NCBI GenBank assembly: GCA_012031455.1
Contig: JAAUTM010000129.1
Location: 1 to 5,470 of the forward strand
DNA length: 5,470 nt
Direction: 5' to 3'
Source: Phycisphaerales bacterium
GTDB lineage: Bacteria > Planctomycetota > Phycisphaerae > Phycisphaerales > Phycisphaeraceae
The notes beneath the pieces are model-generated. The model had not been told where the DNA came from, searched no databases, and saw only the letters and a program-made list of their open reading frames with translations. Positions 1-5,203 of the stretch are shown piece after piece. Both the position numbers and the translations under genes were made by a program. The number at the start of each line of letters is the position of its first letter. Within the stretch, counting starts at the first letter, position 1.

Positions 1-156
1 GCGGTGGGCTTGATCCCGATTTCGGACACGCTGATCAGGAGCGCCCGATCCTCCGCACTTAACTGTGCCATGGCGTGGGTGATCGCTTCACGCAATTCAA
101 ACTGCTCAGTGGCTGACCGAGTGTCGGTTTGGGTCAACCGGTCGCCGTCTTTTCCA
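1..156 (-). pseudogene. Displaced C-terminal part (region 4-like) of the sigma-like gene
   Basis: In the frame one base back from the 130-residue ORF, the leftward strand is open from about 156 to the window edge. It reads KDGDRLTQTDTRSATEQFEL, then REAITHAMAQLSAEDRALL and ISVSEIGIKPTA. The acidic linker followed by an ALxxLSxEDRALL helix and a short SVSEIGIKPTA helix-turn-helix beginning is what should follow region 2 in a sigma-like protein. The two parts are therefore one gene with one missing base, most simply one A lost from the GAAAAG run. The gene continues past position 1, so its end is not seen. It could be a natural pseudogene, a sequencing or assembly indel, or, less likely, programmed -1 slippage. 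Confidence 0.55.
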
Positions 157-526
157 GCAGTAAGTTGCCTAGACGGATGTCGTCGCCCTCGTGCACGGCT
201 GTGGTACGTTCCATGGAGATCGTCTTGTAGGTATCCCCCCGCTTGGGGCAATTGCGATAACGCAACTGCATCGCCACCCAGGTATTGATCATCTGGGTGA
301 CAAAGGCCTCGACATTCCCCCGGGCAGGATCAAACCGGTGGGCCATCTGCAGGAGATAAAGGCGCATTCCCTGACGCAACTCGTCGTAATCCGCCCTGGT
401 AAAGTCGGAGCGGCGACAAAGCTGGCGGGCTTTGACGCGAATGAGGGTGATGGTGAAAGGATTCCCAACGATTGCCTGGCTGAGGGCTTGGTGGGAAGAC
501 AGCGGTGAAACATTTTGTTGTTGCAT
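134..526 (-). CDS. Sigma-70-like protein, region 2 part (frameshifted, C-terminus displaced)
   Basis: This 130-residue ORF resembles region 2 of sigma-70-family factors. Around residues 30-95 it has a basic segment (VKARQLCRRSDFTRADYDEL), then helical sequence with FDPARGNVEAFV and NTWVAMQLRYRN. This matches the FDP-x-RG and arginine-rich helix pattern of small phage- or element-encoded sigma-like proteins. Such proteins bind RNA polymerase core and recognise -10 DNA, but activity here is inferred. The ORF stops after LLLEKTATG. Reading one base back at the GAAAAG tract (149-154) instead gives LLLEKDGDRL and then region-4-like sequence to the window edge, so the annotated end is probably a frameshift artefact. 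The start at 526 has no clear Shine-Dalgarno, and the frame stays open upstream, so the true start is uncertain. The gene diverges from the metallopeptidase operon and could control it. Confidence 0.6.
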   Translation of the reverse strand: MQQQNVSPLSSHQALSQAIVGNPFTITLIRVKARQLCRRSDFTRADYDELRQGMRLYLLQMAHRFDPARGNVEAFVTQMINTWVAMQLRYRNCPKRGDTYKTISMERTTAVHEGDDIRLGNLLLEKTATG

Positions 527-712
527 GTAGTGGATTGGGCGATCCGCTACAACCGCGCAACTATAAAATCTGGGTGACCTGGGTTTTTAGGGCAAATGGA
601 AGGAATTTTTCCTCAGGCGCGCAACCAACGCGCAGGAAGAGGTGTTGCTAAACCCAAGGTGGTCAGCGAATCCAAGTCGGCAAGCGTGGAAAACTTGTTG
701 CCAAAGCAGTTT

Positions 713-725
713 GCTCTTGCAGAGC
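713..725. promoter_or_regulatory. Inverted repeat GCTCT-TGC-AGAGC (operator-like)
   Basis: A perfect 5-bp inverted repeat with a 3-base centre, directly preceded by AGCA-GTT-TGCT, a second small dyad. It lies about 65 bases upstream of the metallopeptidase start and could be an operator. No T-run follows it, so it is not a terminator. Confidence 0.3.
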
Positions 726-752
726 GCCCTCTGGTCTGTTAGGTTATTGTAC

Positions 753-766
753 GGTATTCCGATACC
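753..766. promoter_or_regulatory. Inverted repeat GGTAT-TCCG-ATACC upstream of the metallopeptidase SD
   Basis: A perfect 5-bp inverted repeat with a 4-base loop, ending 8 bases before the CGGAGG ribosome binding site. The position suits an operator or an RNA hairpin that affects access to the ribosome binding site. Its role is inferred only. Confidence 0.35.
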
Positions 767-774
767 CCCCTATT

Positions 775-780
775 CGGAGG
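775..780 (+). promoter_or_regulatory. Ribosome binding site CGGAGG for the metallopeptidase
   Basis: CGGAGG lies 8 bases before ATG at 789. It is the strongest Shine-Dalgarno in the left half, and it fixes the start at 789 rather than at the upstream in-frame codon near 642. Confidence 0.7.
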
Positions 781-788
781 CAAAGAAC

Positions 789-1205
789 ATGTTATTTCGG
801 GTTGGACCTTATCATTACCGGGTGCGCGTCAGCGAAAAACGGCTCTGTGACCAGAACGGTGAAGATTGTGCAGGGCTCTGGGAATGGGAGACCCGCACGG
901 TATGGATTTCGGGCACGTTGCCGTTGAGCCAGCGTCACGAGACCTTGCTGCATGAGCTGTCCCACGCCTGGCAGCGTCACTTTGGCACGATCGCTTCCGC
1001 CGAGGATGAGGCCAATCGCACGGCGGCATTTGCCATCGATGTTCAGCAGCAATTGTTGGCCCAGGGCGGCAATCTGGCACTGATGCGCCTGGGCTGCGAT
1101 GGCACCATGACAATGGCGCCATCGTCGCGTCGACCAGTCATGTCGGTGCCCAGTGCCGCATCTGCGCCACGATCATCGCGCCCAGTGGGGTGGTCAGTGA
1201 ATTAG
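789..1205 (+). CDS. ImmA/IrrE-like (M78-type) zinc metallopeptidase, frameshifted
   Basis: The ORF of 138 residues starts at ATG 789, 8 bases after CGGAGG. It carries LLHELSHAW (HExxH, residues 55-59) followed by EDEANRTAAFA (residues 72-82). The HExxH plus E-x-E-A-N-x-x-A-A arrangement is the signature of ImmA/IrrE (M78) peptidases, where His55, His59 and Glu72 or Glu74 would bind zinc and Glu56 would be the catalytic base. Known members cleave phage or element repressors; the substrate here is unknown. After about residue 103 the sequence turns into low-complexity S/P/R text. The -1 frame instead gives a cysteine-rich domain up to 1414, so this C-terminus is probably a frameshift artefact. 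It is the first gene of a rightward cluster, divergent from the sigma-like gene. Confidence 0.7.
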   Translation: MLFRVGPYHYRVRVSEKRLCDQNGEDCAGLWEWETRTVWISGTLPLSQRHETLLHELSHAWQRHFGTIASAEDEANRTAAFAIDVQQQLLAQGGNLALMRLGCDGTMTMAPSSRRPVMSVPSAASAPRSSRPVGWSVN

Positions 1206-1414
1206 CTCAATGCCAGGAGGATCGGGCGGTGGTGCGCCGCTCCTGCTGGTGCGATTTCTGCGGACATGTGATGCATTGGATCGAGACCGCAACGCCCCAG
1301 GGATTCCCGGCTGGCGCGGTGGTGTCGGGACCGGAATACCTGCGAGGGGAGGCAGCTGATCAGTGGCTGCACAAACACGGAACCATCGCAGGCGTGTGCA
1401 GGGTGAGCCCATGA
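1110..1414 (+). pseudogene. Displaced zinc-ribbon-like C-terminus of the metallopeptidase
   Basis: In the frame one base back from the peptidase ORF, an open stretch runs from about 1008 to the stop at 1412-1414. It reads HDNGAIVASTSHVGAQCRIC, then SCWCDFCGHVMHWIETATP, and later GPEYLRGEAADQWLHKHGT. Two CxxC pairs (codons at 1154 and 1163, and at 1250 and 1259) about 30 residues apart form a zinc-ribbon-like pattern. The best start within this frame is an internal GTG at 1190, which would cut off the first CxxC pair, so an independent gene is unlikely. The simplest reading is that the ancestral protein was about 208 residues, peptidase plus zinc ribbon, and lost one base between about 1080 and 1130. 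The stop overlaps the next ATG (ATGA, 1411-1414). Confidence 0.5.
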
Positions 1415-1423
1415 GCGGGGAAA

Positions 1424-1540
1424 ATGATGAGCCACAGACAATACACAACCGTACCGCTGGTATGCGTGGAATTGGTGGATGAGAAGACGGCCGTACCCTA
1501 CTGGGCCCCGGCATCCAGCTGGCAGGCGCTCAAAAACGCA
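1424..1540 (+). pseudogene. Probable native N-terminus of the Xis/MerR-like gene, out of frame
   Basis: Starting at ATG 1424 or 1427 after a GGGGA ribosome-binding-like tract, this frame gives sensible protein text: QYTTVPLVCVELVDEKT, then AVPYWAPASSWQALK. It has better third-base GC than the competing frames. At the AAAAA run (1532-1536) a +1 shift joins it to THRLTVTLTRVQEADIQEWL of the downstream ORF. Without the shift it ends at 1606 in unconvincing sequence. A third frame starts at the overlapping ATG 1411 (MSGENDEPQTIHNRTAG) and stops after 23 codons, so which ATG was native is not certain. Confidence 0.4.
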
Positions 1541-1853
1541 TCGCCTCACGGTCACCCTGACACGTGTCCAGGAAGCCGACATCCAGGAATGGTTGACCGT
1601 GACTGATGCGGCCAGGCTGCGCCTTGATGACTGCGATGGTTTGAACTTGGAACTGGCCAAGGCCCAGGTCAGCCGTGCTGCGGACCGTGGTAAATTCACA
1701 GCACTGGGGGAAGGAAGGATGCGGCGGATCGAGCCGGGATCCTTTTCCCTCTGGCGTGATCAGCAGCGTCGGCTGGCAACGGATAAAACTGAAGAAGAAG
1801 CTCTGGATCAGCGGGTATTAAACAAACGCCGCGAGTTGGGATTGGAGGAGTAA
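1479..1853 (+). CDS. Small DNA-binding protein with Xis/MerR-like N-terminal helix-turn-helix
   Basis: The core of the ORF begins at about 1545. It reads EADIQEWLTVTDAARL, then KAQVSRAADRGKFTALGEG and RRIEPGSFSLWRDQQR. The LTVTDAARL helix, the short turn, SRAADRGKF, a basic hairpin and the RRI-P-SF-W closing pattern resemble a winged helix-turn-helix of the excisionase/MerR type. A charged C-terminal tail follows (KTEEEALDQRVLNKRRELGL). The family name is unknown to me, and a role in excision control or regulation is inferred. The start at 1479 is only the first ATG in this frame. Residues 1-22 are arginine- and proline-rich and look like shadow sequence, and the probable native N-terminus lies in another frame (1424-1540). 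The stop TAA overlaps the next ATG (TAATG). Confidence 0.55.
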   Translation: MRRRPYPTGPRHPAGRRSKTHRLTVTLTRVQEADIQEWLTVTDAARLRLDDCDGLNLELAKAQVSRAADRGKFTALGEGRMRRIEPGSFSLWRDQQRRLATDKTEEEALDQRVLNKRRELGLEE

Positions 1854-1972
1854 TGCGTACAGCGATGATCTGGCCGGGACCCCCGGAGCAAGTCCCTTGC
1901 GGGGTATTTACATTGCATAATCAGCGGCATGTCGTCGCCGCCATAACCACCGATGATCAGGGTGTCATGTGA
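1853..1972 (+). CDS. Short coupled ORF, possibly truncated Cys-containing protein
   Basis: The ORF has 39 codons, beginning at the ATG of a TAATG overlap with the preceding gene. The product reads MRTAMIWPGPPEQVPCGVF, then TLHNQRHVVAAITTDDQGVM. The W-P-G-P-P and RHVVAAITTD segments look like a real beta-rich N-terminus and not random sequence. The ORF ends at TGA 1970-1972. A +1 shift there would continue as CEAGRPLRRS and, about 30 codons later, QICPICAKAVE. The three cysteines suggest a small metal-binding protein broken by an indel. I do not recognise the family. Confidence 0.35.
   Translation: MRTAMIWPGPPEQVPCGVFTLHNQRHVVAAITTDDQGVM
1880..1904. other. Strong hairpin CCCC-gga-GCAAG-TCC-CTTGC-GGGG
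   Basis: A perfect 5-bp stem with a 3-base loop (1888-1900) is flanked by CCCC and GGGG that can extend it across a 3-base bulge. It lies inside the short coupled ORF. No T-run follows on either strand, so it is not a typical terminator. It may affect mRNA stability or translation, or be a by-product of codon choice. Confidence 0.35.
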
Positions 1973-2087
1973 GGCTGGCCGCCCACTGCGGAGATCCACG
2001 ACCACCTCGGCGACCTGGACCAACCTGGCAACCGCACGCTCCGCAGGCCAGCAGATCTGCCCGATTTGCGCCAAAGCCGTAGAAGGT

Positions 2088-2264
2088 ATGAGCGTGTCGT
2101 TTACACCAGCGATGTTGCCGGATCATGTGATTGAGGAACTGCGCCAGCAGGCGCGGGCGGAGGGGAAAAGCCTTGAAGAATTGGCCCAGGAAATGCTGAC
2201 CTATCGCAAGCGAACCAATCACATGCGGATCGCAGCCTGTCAGCGCGGCAAGCGCAAAGGATAG
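2088..2264 (+). CDS. Small ribbon-helix-helix-like protein (CopG/Arc type)
   Basis: From the internal ATG at 2088 the product is 58 residues. It reads MSVSFTPAMLPDHVIEELRQ, then QARAEGKSLEELAQEML and a basic tail (TYRKRTNHMRIAACQRGKRKG). A short strand, LPDHVIEELRQQARAEGKSLEEL and a second helix match the ribbon-helix-helix pattern of CopG, Arc and antitoxin-type DNA-binding proteins. AGAAGG ends only one base before the ATG but is 7 bases from an in-frame GTG at 2094, which may be the true start. The frame is also open upstream to 1953 and includes CPICAK, so a longer or fused product is possible. No toxin partner is evident. It is the last rightward ORF before the convergent recombinase operon. 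Confidence 0.5.
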   Translation: MSVSFTPAMLPDHVIEELRQQARAEGKSLEELAQEMLTYRKRTNHMRIAACQRGKRKG

Positions 2265-2370
2265 ATGGGCTGCGGCATTTGAAGATGCCCAAGATGATCG
2301 TTTTGCCGCTGACGCCGCATCCACCAGAACCTGGAGGGGCTGGGCTATGGCAAGTATGGCGTGATAAGGT
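2265..2370 (+). pseudogene. Possible coding remnant between the two convergent modules
   Basis: No complete ORF is present. Two stretches look like protein in successive frames. DRWAAAFEDAQDDRFAADA (about 2259-2300) is followed one base back by RRIHQNLEGLGYGKYGVIRF, ending at TGA about 2376. Joined by a -1 shift they make a plausible small charged protein. This may be the end of an older gene interrupted by the recombinase cassette. The evidence is limited to composition and the regular look of the peptide. I see no terminator hairpin here, although the two operons converge. Confidence 0.25.
2359..2367. repeat. Left copy of 9-bp direct repeat GCGTGATAA flanking the recombinase operon
   Basis: The repeat ends three bases beyond the stop of the leftward helix-turn-helix gene. 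The same 9 bases occur at 5195-5203, just upstream of the first gene of that operon. In both copies AAGT follows after exactly five bases, then GATT (with one extra base on the right), and TATGG precedes. It is a candidate att or target-site repeat. A 9-bp match in regions of this size could also be chance. Confidence 0.35.
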
Positions 2371-2769
2371 TCAAGTGATTGAAGCATCGAATCGCGCCCA
2401 CCCCTTTCTCTGCTTCCGCCAGTCCCGCATCCGGGTAATCGCCCGCAGATCCCGTTCGGTGATCGGATCGTCCCCGGCCTTGACCGGCGGTAGGTTCAAC
2501 AACTGCTCCTGAATGTCCGGTGCCAGGTGCAACAGGTTCATGATCTGCGTCATGCGCGGCTGGGTGATGTGGGCCAGGCGGGCCAGTTCCGACTGGTCGG
2601 CGACCTGACCATTTAAGAGTAACTGGTCAAATCGGATCGCCAGAGCCATGAGTTTGGACACACGGGGGATGCGACCCATGGGCGCTACAGGTTCGGGTGC
2701 CGGGCCGGGCATAGCGATCTTCCGCCGCGCCTTCATGTCAAAATGAATCTGCTTTGTGACCGTGGTCAT
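2371..2769 (-). CDS. Helix-turn-helix protein co-encoded with the recombinase
   Basis: The 132-residue basic protein starts within the recombinase stop codon (ATGA, 2766-2769), so translation is coupled. After a charged N-terminus (KQIHFDMKARRKI) and a proline-rich linker, residues 33-90 are helical. They include DQSELARLAHITQPRMTQIM (residues 58-77), a clear helix-turn-helix of ParB/KorB-like style, then NLLHLAPDIQEQLLNLPP. The C-terminus has RDLRAITRMRDWRKQRKGW, another basic helix. Proteins of this type often follow DUF2924-recombinase pairs, to my recollection. A plausible role is a recombination accessory or directionality factor or a repressor of the operon, but that is inference. The ORF appears intact. 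Confidence 0.75.
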   Translation of the reverse strand: MTTVTKQIHFDMKARRKIAMPGPAPEPVAPMGRIPRVSKLMALAIRFDQLLLNGQVADQSELARLAHITQPRMTQIMNLLHLAPDIQEQLLNLPPVKAGDDPITERDLRAITRMRDWRKQRKGWARFDASIT

Positions 2770-4346
2770 GCCGCCTTCTCCATTTTGCGGTTTATCAGCG
2801 AGCGGATGCTTGTGGGCCGGAACGTCACCGATACGGTTCCCGCATCGCCATCGTATTCCACTGCCGAGATGAGCAACTTCAGCAAGCGAGCCTGTTCGCG
2901 TGGGATCAGGCTTTGCCAGAGACTATCGAAATCGGCAAACACCGCACGAGCTTGAACCTGACTGATTGTCTGGCCCTCCAATGCCAATATCCGTGCATTG
3001 AGGTCGGGCAGGCGCTGGTCCGATGCCAGTAACCTGGTTTGCAAATCGGCCAGACGCTCGGTCACATCAGCCGATGACTTGCCACTGGTGGTGAGTTGTT
3101 GCAACTCTCGGTGGTGACGTTCCCGCTCCTGACGCAGGTCGTCCAGGTCACGCCGGGCGGCTACTAGTTCGCCCTCAATCACAACCTGGGCGTCGTTGAT
3201 CACACGGGCCAGCAGAACCTCATCTTTGGCCAGGCCTCGCACCTCGTCGACGACCACGCGCTCGATCTCGCCAGCAGGCAGCATGCCGGAGGAGCAAACG
3301 TCGCTACCGTTCTTGATGGCGTGGGTGCAACGGTAATAGCGGTAAAACGTTCGGCCTCGGCCACTGTTAAAGGTGTGTGACATGGCGGTGCCGCAGCATT
3401 TGCAACGGAGTAGTCCGCGTAAGAGTGCCCCATATTTATTGCGAACCTCTGCGCCGCCGGTCCGACTATTCTGCTTGAGTTGCTGCTGCACTTGATCAAA
3501 CACTGCGGGATTGATGATCGGTTCGTGCTCTCCGGCGTGGAGTTCATCTTTGTAACGCATCTTCCCGGTGTAGATCGGGTTGGTGAGCAATTGATACAAC
3601 GTCGACTTGTCGAACGAACGCCCGCCCAGGTGCTGGCCTTTCTTAGTCACACGCTGCTTGTTGATCCAGCCGCGATGTGCCAGTTCCTTGACCACCGGCA
3701 GGAGTGCCGCTTCCTCCAGGTACATACGGAAGATATCTCGAACTCGCGCTGCCTCTCTGGCGTTGATCACCAGGCGCGGACTGGGACCGGATCGATCCAC
3801 ATCGTATCCCAGCACGGGTGCCCCGCCGGTCCATTTACCCTTGCGGGCCTGGGCGGCAAGCTTGTCACGGATCCGTTCCCCGATGATCTCCCGTTCGAAC
3901 TGGGCAAACGAGAGCAGAATGTTCAACGTCAATCGGCCCATGGAGTGGGTGGTGTTGAACTGCTGGGTCACCGACACAAACGACACCTGTTTAGCTTCGA
4001 ACACCTGCATGATGCGGGCAAAGTCCATCAGCGAGCGGGAGAGGCGGTCCACCTTGTAAACCACCACGCAGTCAATACCCCCGGTATCAATGTCCCGCAG
4101 GAGTCGCTCCAGCGCCGGGCGTTCCATGCTGCCGCCGGAGTAACCACCGTCGTCGTAGCGCTCGGGCAGCACCGTCCACCCTTCCGCTTTCTGGCTGATG
4201 ATAAATGCCTCGGCAGCATCGCGCTGGGCGTCGAGACTGTTGTATTCCTGGTCCAGTCCCTCTTCACTGGACTTGCGGGTGTAGATGGCACATCGGGTGG
4301 TGGGCTTGGTTGGCGCTGTGGTTCGGTTGGCTCGGCTCTTTCTCAT
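2766..4346 (-). CDS. Large serine recombinase (site-specific integrase/resolvase family)
   Basis: The 526-residue protein has the full architecture of large serine recombinases. The N-terminal catalytic domain (about 18-165) contains YTRKSSEEG with Ser26 as the expected nucleophile and Arg24 beside it. It also contains SLDAQRD (37-43), DDGGYSGGSMERPAL (65-79), YKVDRLSR (97-104) and LLSFAQFEREIIGER (144-158). A recombinase domain (about 175-290) carries GYDVD and TLYQLLTNPIYTGKMRYKDE. A zinc-ribbon domain has C315-x-x-C318, C340 and C351. A long charged coiled-coil region (about 385-455) precedes a C-terminal strand region. The length is normal for the family. The enzyme should cut and rejoin DNA at paired att sites via a 5'-phosphoserine link. 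The start overlaps the DUF2924 stop (ATGA, 4343-4346), and the stop overlaps the next gene. No key residue is missing, so it may be active. Confidence 0.95.
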   Translation of the reverse strand: MRKSRANRTTAPTKPTTRCAIYTRKSSEEGLDQEYNSLDAQRDAAEAFIISQKAEGWTVLPERYDDGGYSGGSMERPALERLLRDIDTGGIDCVVVYKVDRLSRSLMDFARIMQVFEAKQVSFVSVTQQFNTTHSMGRLTLNILLSFAQFEREIIGERIRDKLAAQARKGKWTGGAPVLGYDVDRSGPSPRLVINAREAARVRDIFRMYLEEAALLPVVKELAHRGWINKQRVTKKGQHLGGRSFDKSTLYQLLTNPIYTGKMRYKDELHAGEHEPIINPAVFDQVQQQLKQNSRTGGAEVRNKYGALLRGLLRCKCCGTAMSHTFNSGRGRTFYRYYRCTHAIKNGSDVCSSGMLPAGEIERVVVDEVRGLAKDEVLLARVINDAQVVIEGELVAARRDLDDLRQERERHHRELQQLTTSGKSSADVTERLADLQTRLLASDQRLPDLNARILALEGQTISQVQARAVFADFDSLWQSLIPREQARLLKLLISAVEYDGDAGTVSVTFRPTSIRSLINRKMEKAA

Positions 4347-4858
4347 GGCTGGACTCCAAGGCCGAAGAAGCGAAACCCGTTCATGTGGCCGCCAGTAACA
4401 TTCTTAGCCAATGCCGTCAGGGTGCGGAACCGCTCACCCTCGAATTCAAAGCCCTGGCCATCCTCCAGCACCACCGCCCGGATGGTGCGGCCTTTGTAAT
4501 GGCGAACGATGGCTGAACCTGGTGGAGGCAGTCGCGGATCAGTGGAATGATCACCCCGGGATACGGACCGGGTGAACGTCGCCGAGTCCCCCACCTGTGG
4601 CGGGCAGATCATGGTTCTGGGAGCCATGACACGCACATCGGCATCGTCAGCAAGTTCGGCCGCTCGTTCCCGGATACGCTGGGCACGCATGGCCATGTCA
4701 CCTTCGGCGTTGGCCTGGATACGCCAGGCGATCTTGCGGATGAGGTACGCCCGGTGACGGGTGCGACAGGGCTGGCCATACAGTTGTTGATAACGCTCGG
4801 CCAGTTCACTGGTCGTCATGGGGTCCAGAGCGGCAAGTTCGGTGGCGATGTCGTTCAT
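4343..4858 (-). CDS. DUF2924-type protein
   Basis: The 171-residue protein matches the DUF2924 pattern. It has an N-terminal helical part with MTTSELAERYQQLYGQP and RHRAYLIRKIAWRIQA (about residues 14-49). A variable linker contains RERAAELADDADVRVMAP and RLPPPGSAIVRHYKGR. A C-terminal part reads TIRAVVLEDGQGFEFEGERF, then TLTALAKNVTGGHMNGFRFF. The ending T-G-x-H-x-N-G-x-x-F-F is characteristic. Such genes commonly sit directly before a serine recombinase, but their function is unknown to me. The fold of the C-terminal part suggests DNA contact, which is inference. AAGGAG lies 8 bases before the ATG at 4858. The stop overlaps the recombinase start by ATGA, so the two are translationally coupled. 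Confidence 0.85.
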   Translation of the reverse strand: MNDIATELAALDPMTTSELAERYQQLYGQPCRTRHRAYLIRKIAWRIQANAEGDMAMRAQRIRERAAELADDADVRVMAPRTMICPPQVGDSATFTRSVSRGDHSTDPRLPPPGSAIVRHYKGRTIRAVVLEDGQGFEFEGERFRTLTALAKNVTGGHMNGFRFFGLGVQP

Positions 4859-4874
4859 CCATGTGGCTCCTTAT

Positions 4875-4880
4875 GCATGC
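4875..4880 (-). promoter_or_regulatory. Approximate ribosome binding site AAGGAG for the DUF2924 gene
   Basis: On the leftward strand AAGGAG (within about 4867-4876) lies 8 bases before ATG 4858. It is a near-perfect Shine-Dalgarno and supports initiation independent of the upstream gene. The position is given to within a few bases. Confidence 0.4.
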
Positions 4881-4903
4881 GGCTGCAAGACGCGTCCTGT
4901 TCA

Positions 4904-4916
4904 CCGGAACTTCCGG
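4904..4916. promoter_or_regulatory. Perfect interrupted palindrome CCGGAA-C-TTCCGG
   Basis: Thirteen bases with 6-bp arms and a single central base, in the 64-base spacer between the leader gene and the DUF2924 gene. As DNA it is a symmetric protein-binding site candidate (operator or accessory recombinase site). The 1-base loop makes an RNA hairpin unlikely. No T-run follows. Confidence 0.4.
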
Positions 4917-4922
4917 GAGGCG

Positions 4923-5117
4923 CTAAGCCACAGTGAGCCTCGTTTTTGCCGAAAGATCAAGTCCAATTTGCGGCTGGGGCGATGATGTTTTGACGGAATC
5001 AGATGGCATCGATTGGATCGCCCGGATGCGACGCAATAGCCCGGTGGCCAGGATGCTGGCAACCTCCAAACGGCGCTCGTCGGCGGTCATGGACTGCGGA
5101 TCACACGTTGAGATCAT
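4923..5117 (-). CDS. Small conserved-type leader protein of the recombinase operon
   Basis: The 64-residue protein starts at ATG 5117, preceded by GGAG with 6-base spacing. An alternative start at 5159, with a weaker AGG 6 bases upstream, adds 14 residues (MGVEASSRLPLEPA). The sequence MTADERRLEVASILATGLLR (about residues 10-29) is the recognisable part. Small proteins with an MTxDERRxEVAxILAxGxLR helix are familiar to me upstream of DUF2924 and recombinase genes, especially in planctomycete-like DNA. The C-terminus ends LDLSAKTRLTVA. No catalytic motif is visible, and the helix may mediate DNA or protein binding. It is the first gene of the leftward operon, 64 bases before DUF2924. The function is unknown. 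Confidence 0.65.
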   Translation of the reverse strand: MISTCDPQSMTADERRLEVASILATGLLRRIRAIQSMPSDSVKTSSPQPQIGLDLSAKTRLTVA

Positions 5118-5194
5118 GGCTGGCTCCAATGGCAGGCGGCTTGAGGCTTCCACCCCCATTGGTTACCTATGCGTTTGCATGCTTATGGTCCCGC

Positions 5195-5203
5195 GCGTGA
5201 TAA
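5195..5203. repeat. Right copy of 9-bp direct repeat GCGTGATAA flanking the recombinase operon
   Basis: Identical to 2359-2367 and in the same orientation. It lies 35 bases upstream of the longest possible leader-gene start. The following AAGT (5209-5212) is at the same offset as in the left copy. Together they bracket 2.8 kb containing exactly the four-gene recombinase operon. Confidence 0.35.

Larger units (their letters stand above)
527..788. promoter_or_regulatory. Divergent intergenic region between sigma-like gene and metallopeptidase operon
   Basis: I see no gene in these 262 bases. The region separates a leftward gene from a rightward operon, so it should hold promoters for both. I find no convincing -35/-10 pair on either strand. 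On the leftward side, TATAGT (in the complement of about 565-572) is a possible -10 without a well-spaced -35. Small inverted repeats are present: AGGAA-TTT-TTCCT near 600-612, GCTCT-TGC-AGAGC at 713-725 and GGTAT-TCCG-ATACC at 753-766. The clustering of dyads near the rightward start suggests regulation of the metallopeptidase operon. Confidence 0.4.

Noticed and set aside
145..158. Programmed -1 frameshifting in the sigma-like gene
   Set aside because: GGAAAAG is not a canonical X-XXY-YYZ slippery site and no clear downstream pseudoknot is seen. A lost base is simpler, especially as neighbouring genes show similar breaks.
1202..1699. Leftward open frame of 165 codons
   Set aside because: It lies opposite the zinc-ribbon and Xis-like segments, has arginine- and serine-rich shadow composition, and has no recognisable domain.
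1965..2387. Leftward open frame of 140 codons overlapping the end of the HTH gene
   Set aside because: The overlap would suit a fifth operon gene, but the sequence is antisense to the RHH-like gene. Its repetitive L/A/F/H text mirrors EELAQ-type codons, and I recognise no domain.
3480..4499. Rightward open frame of 339 codons
   Set aside because: It is antisense to the serine recombinase and the start of DUF2924, whose motifs and overlaps are unambiguous. Its translation is histidine- and leucine-rich shadow text.
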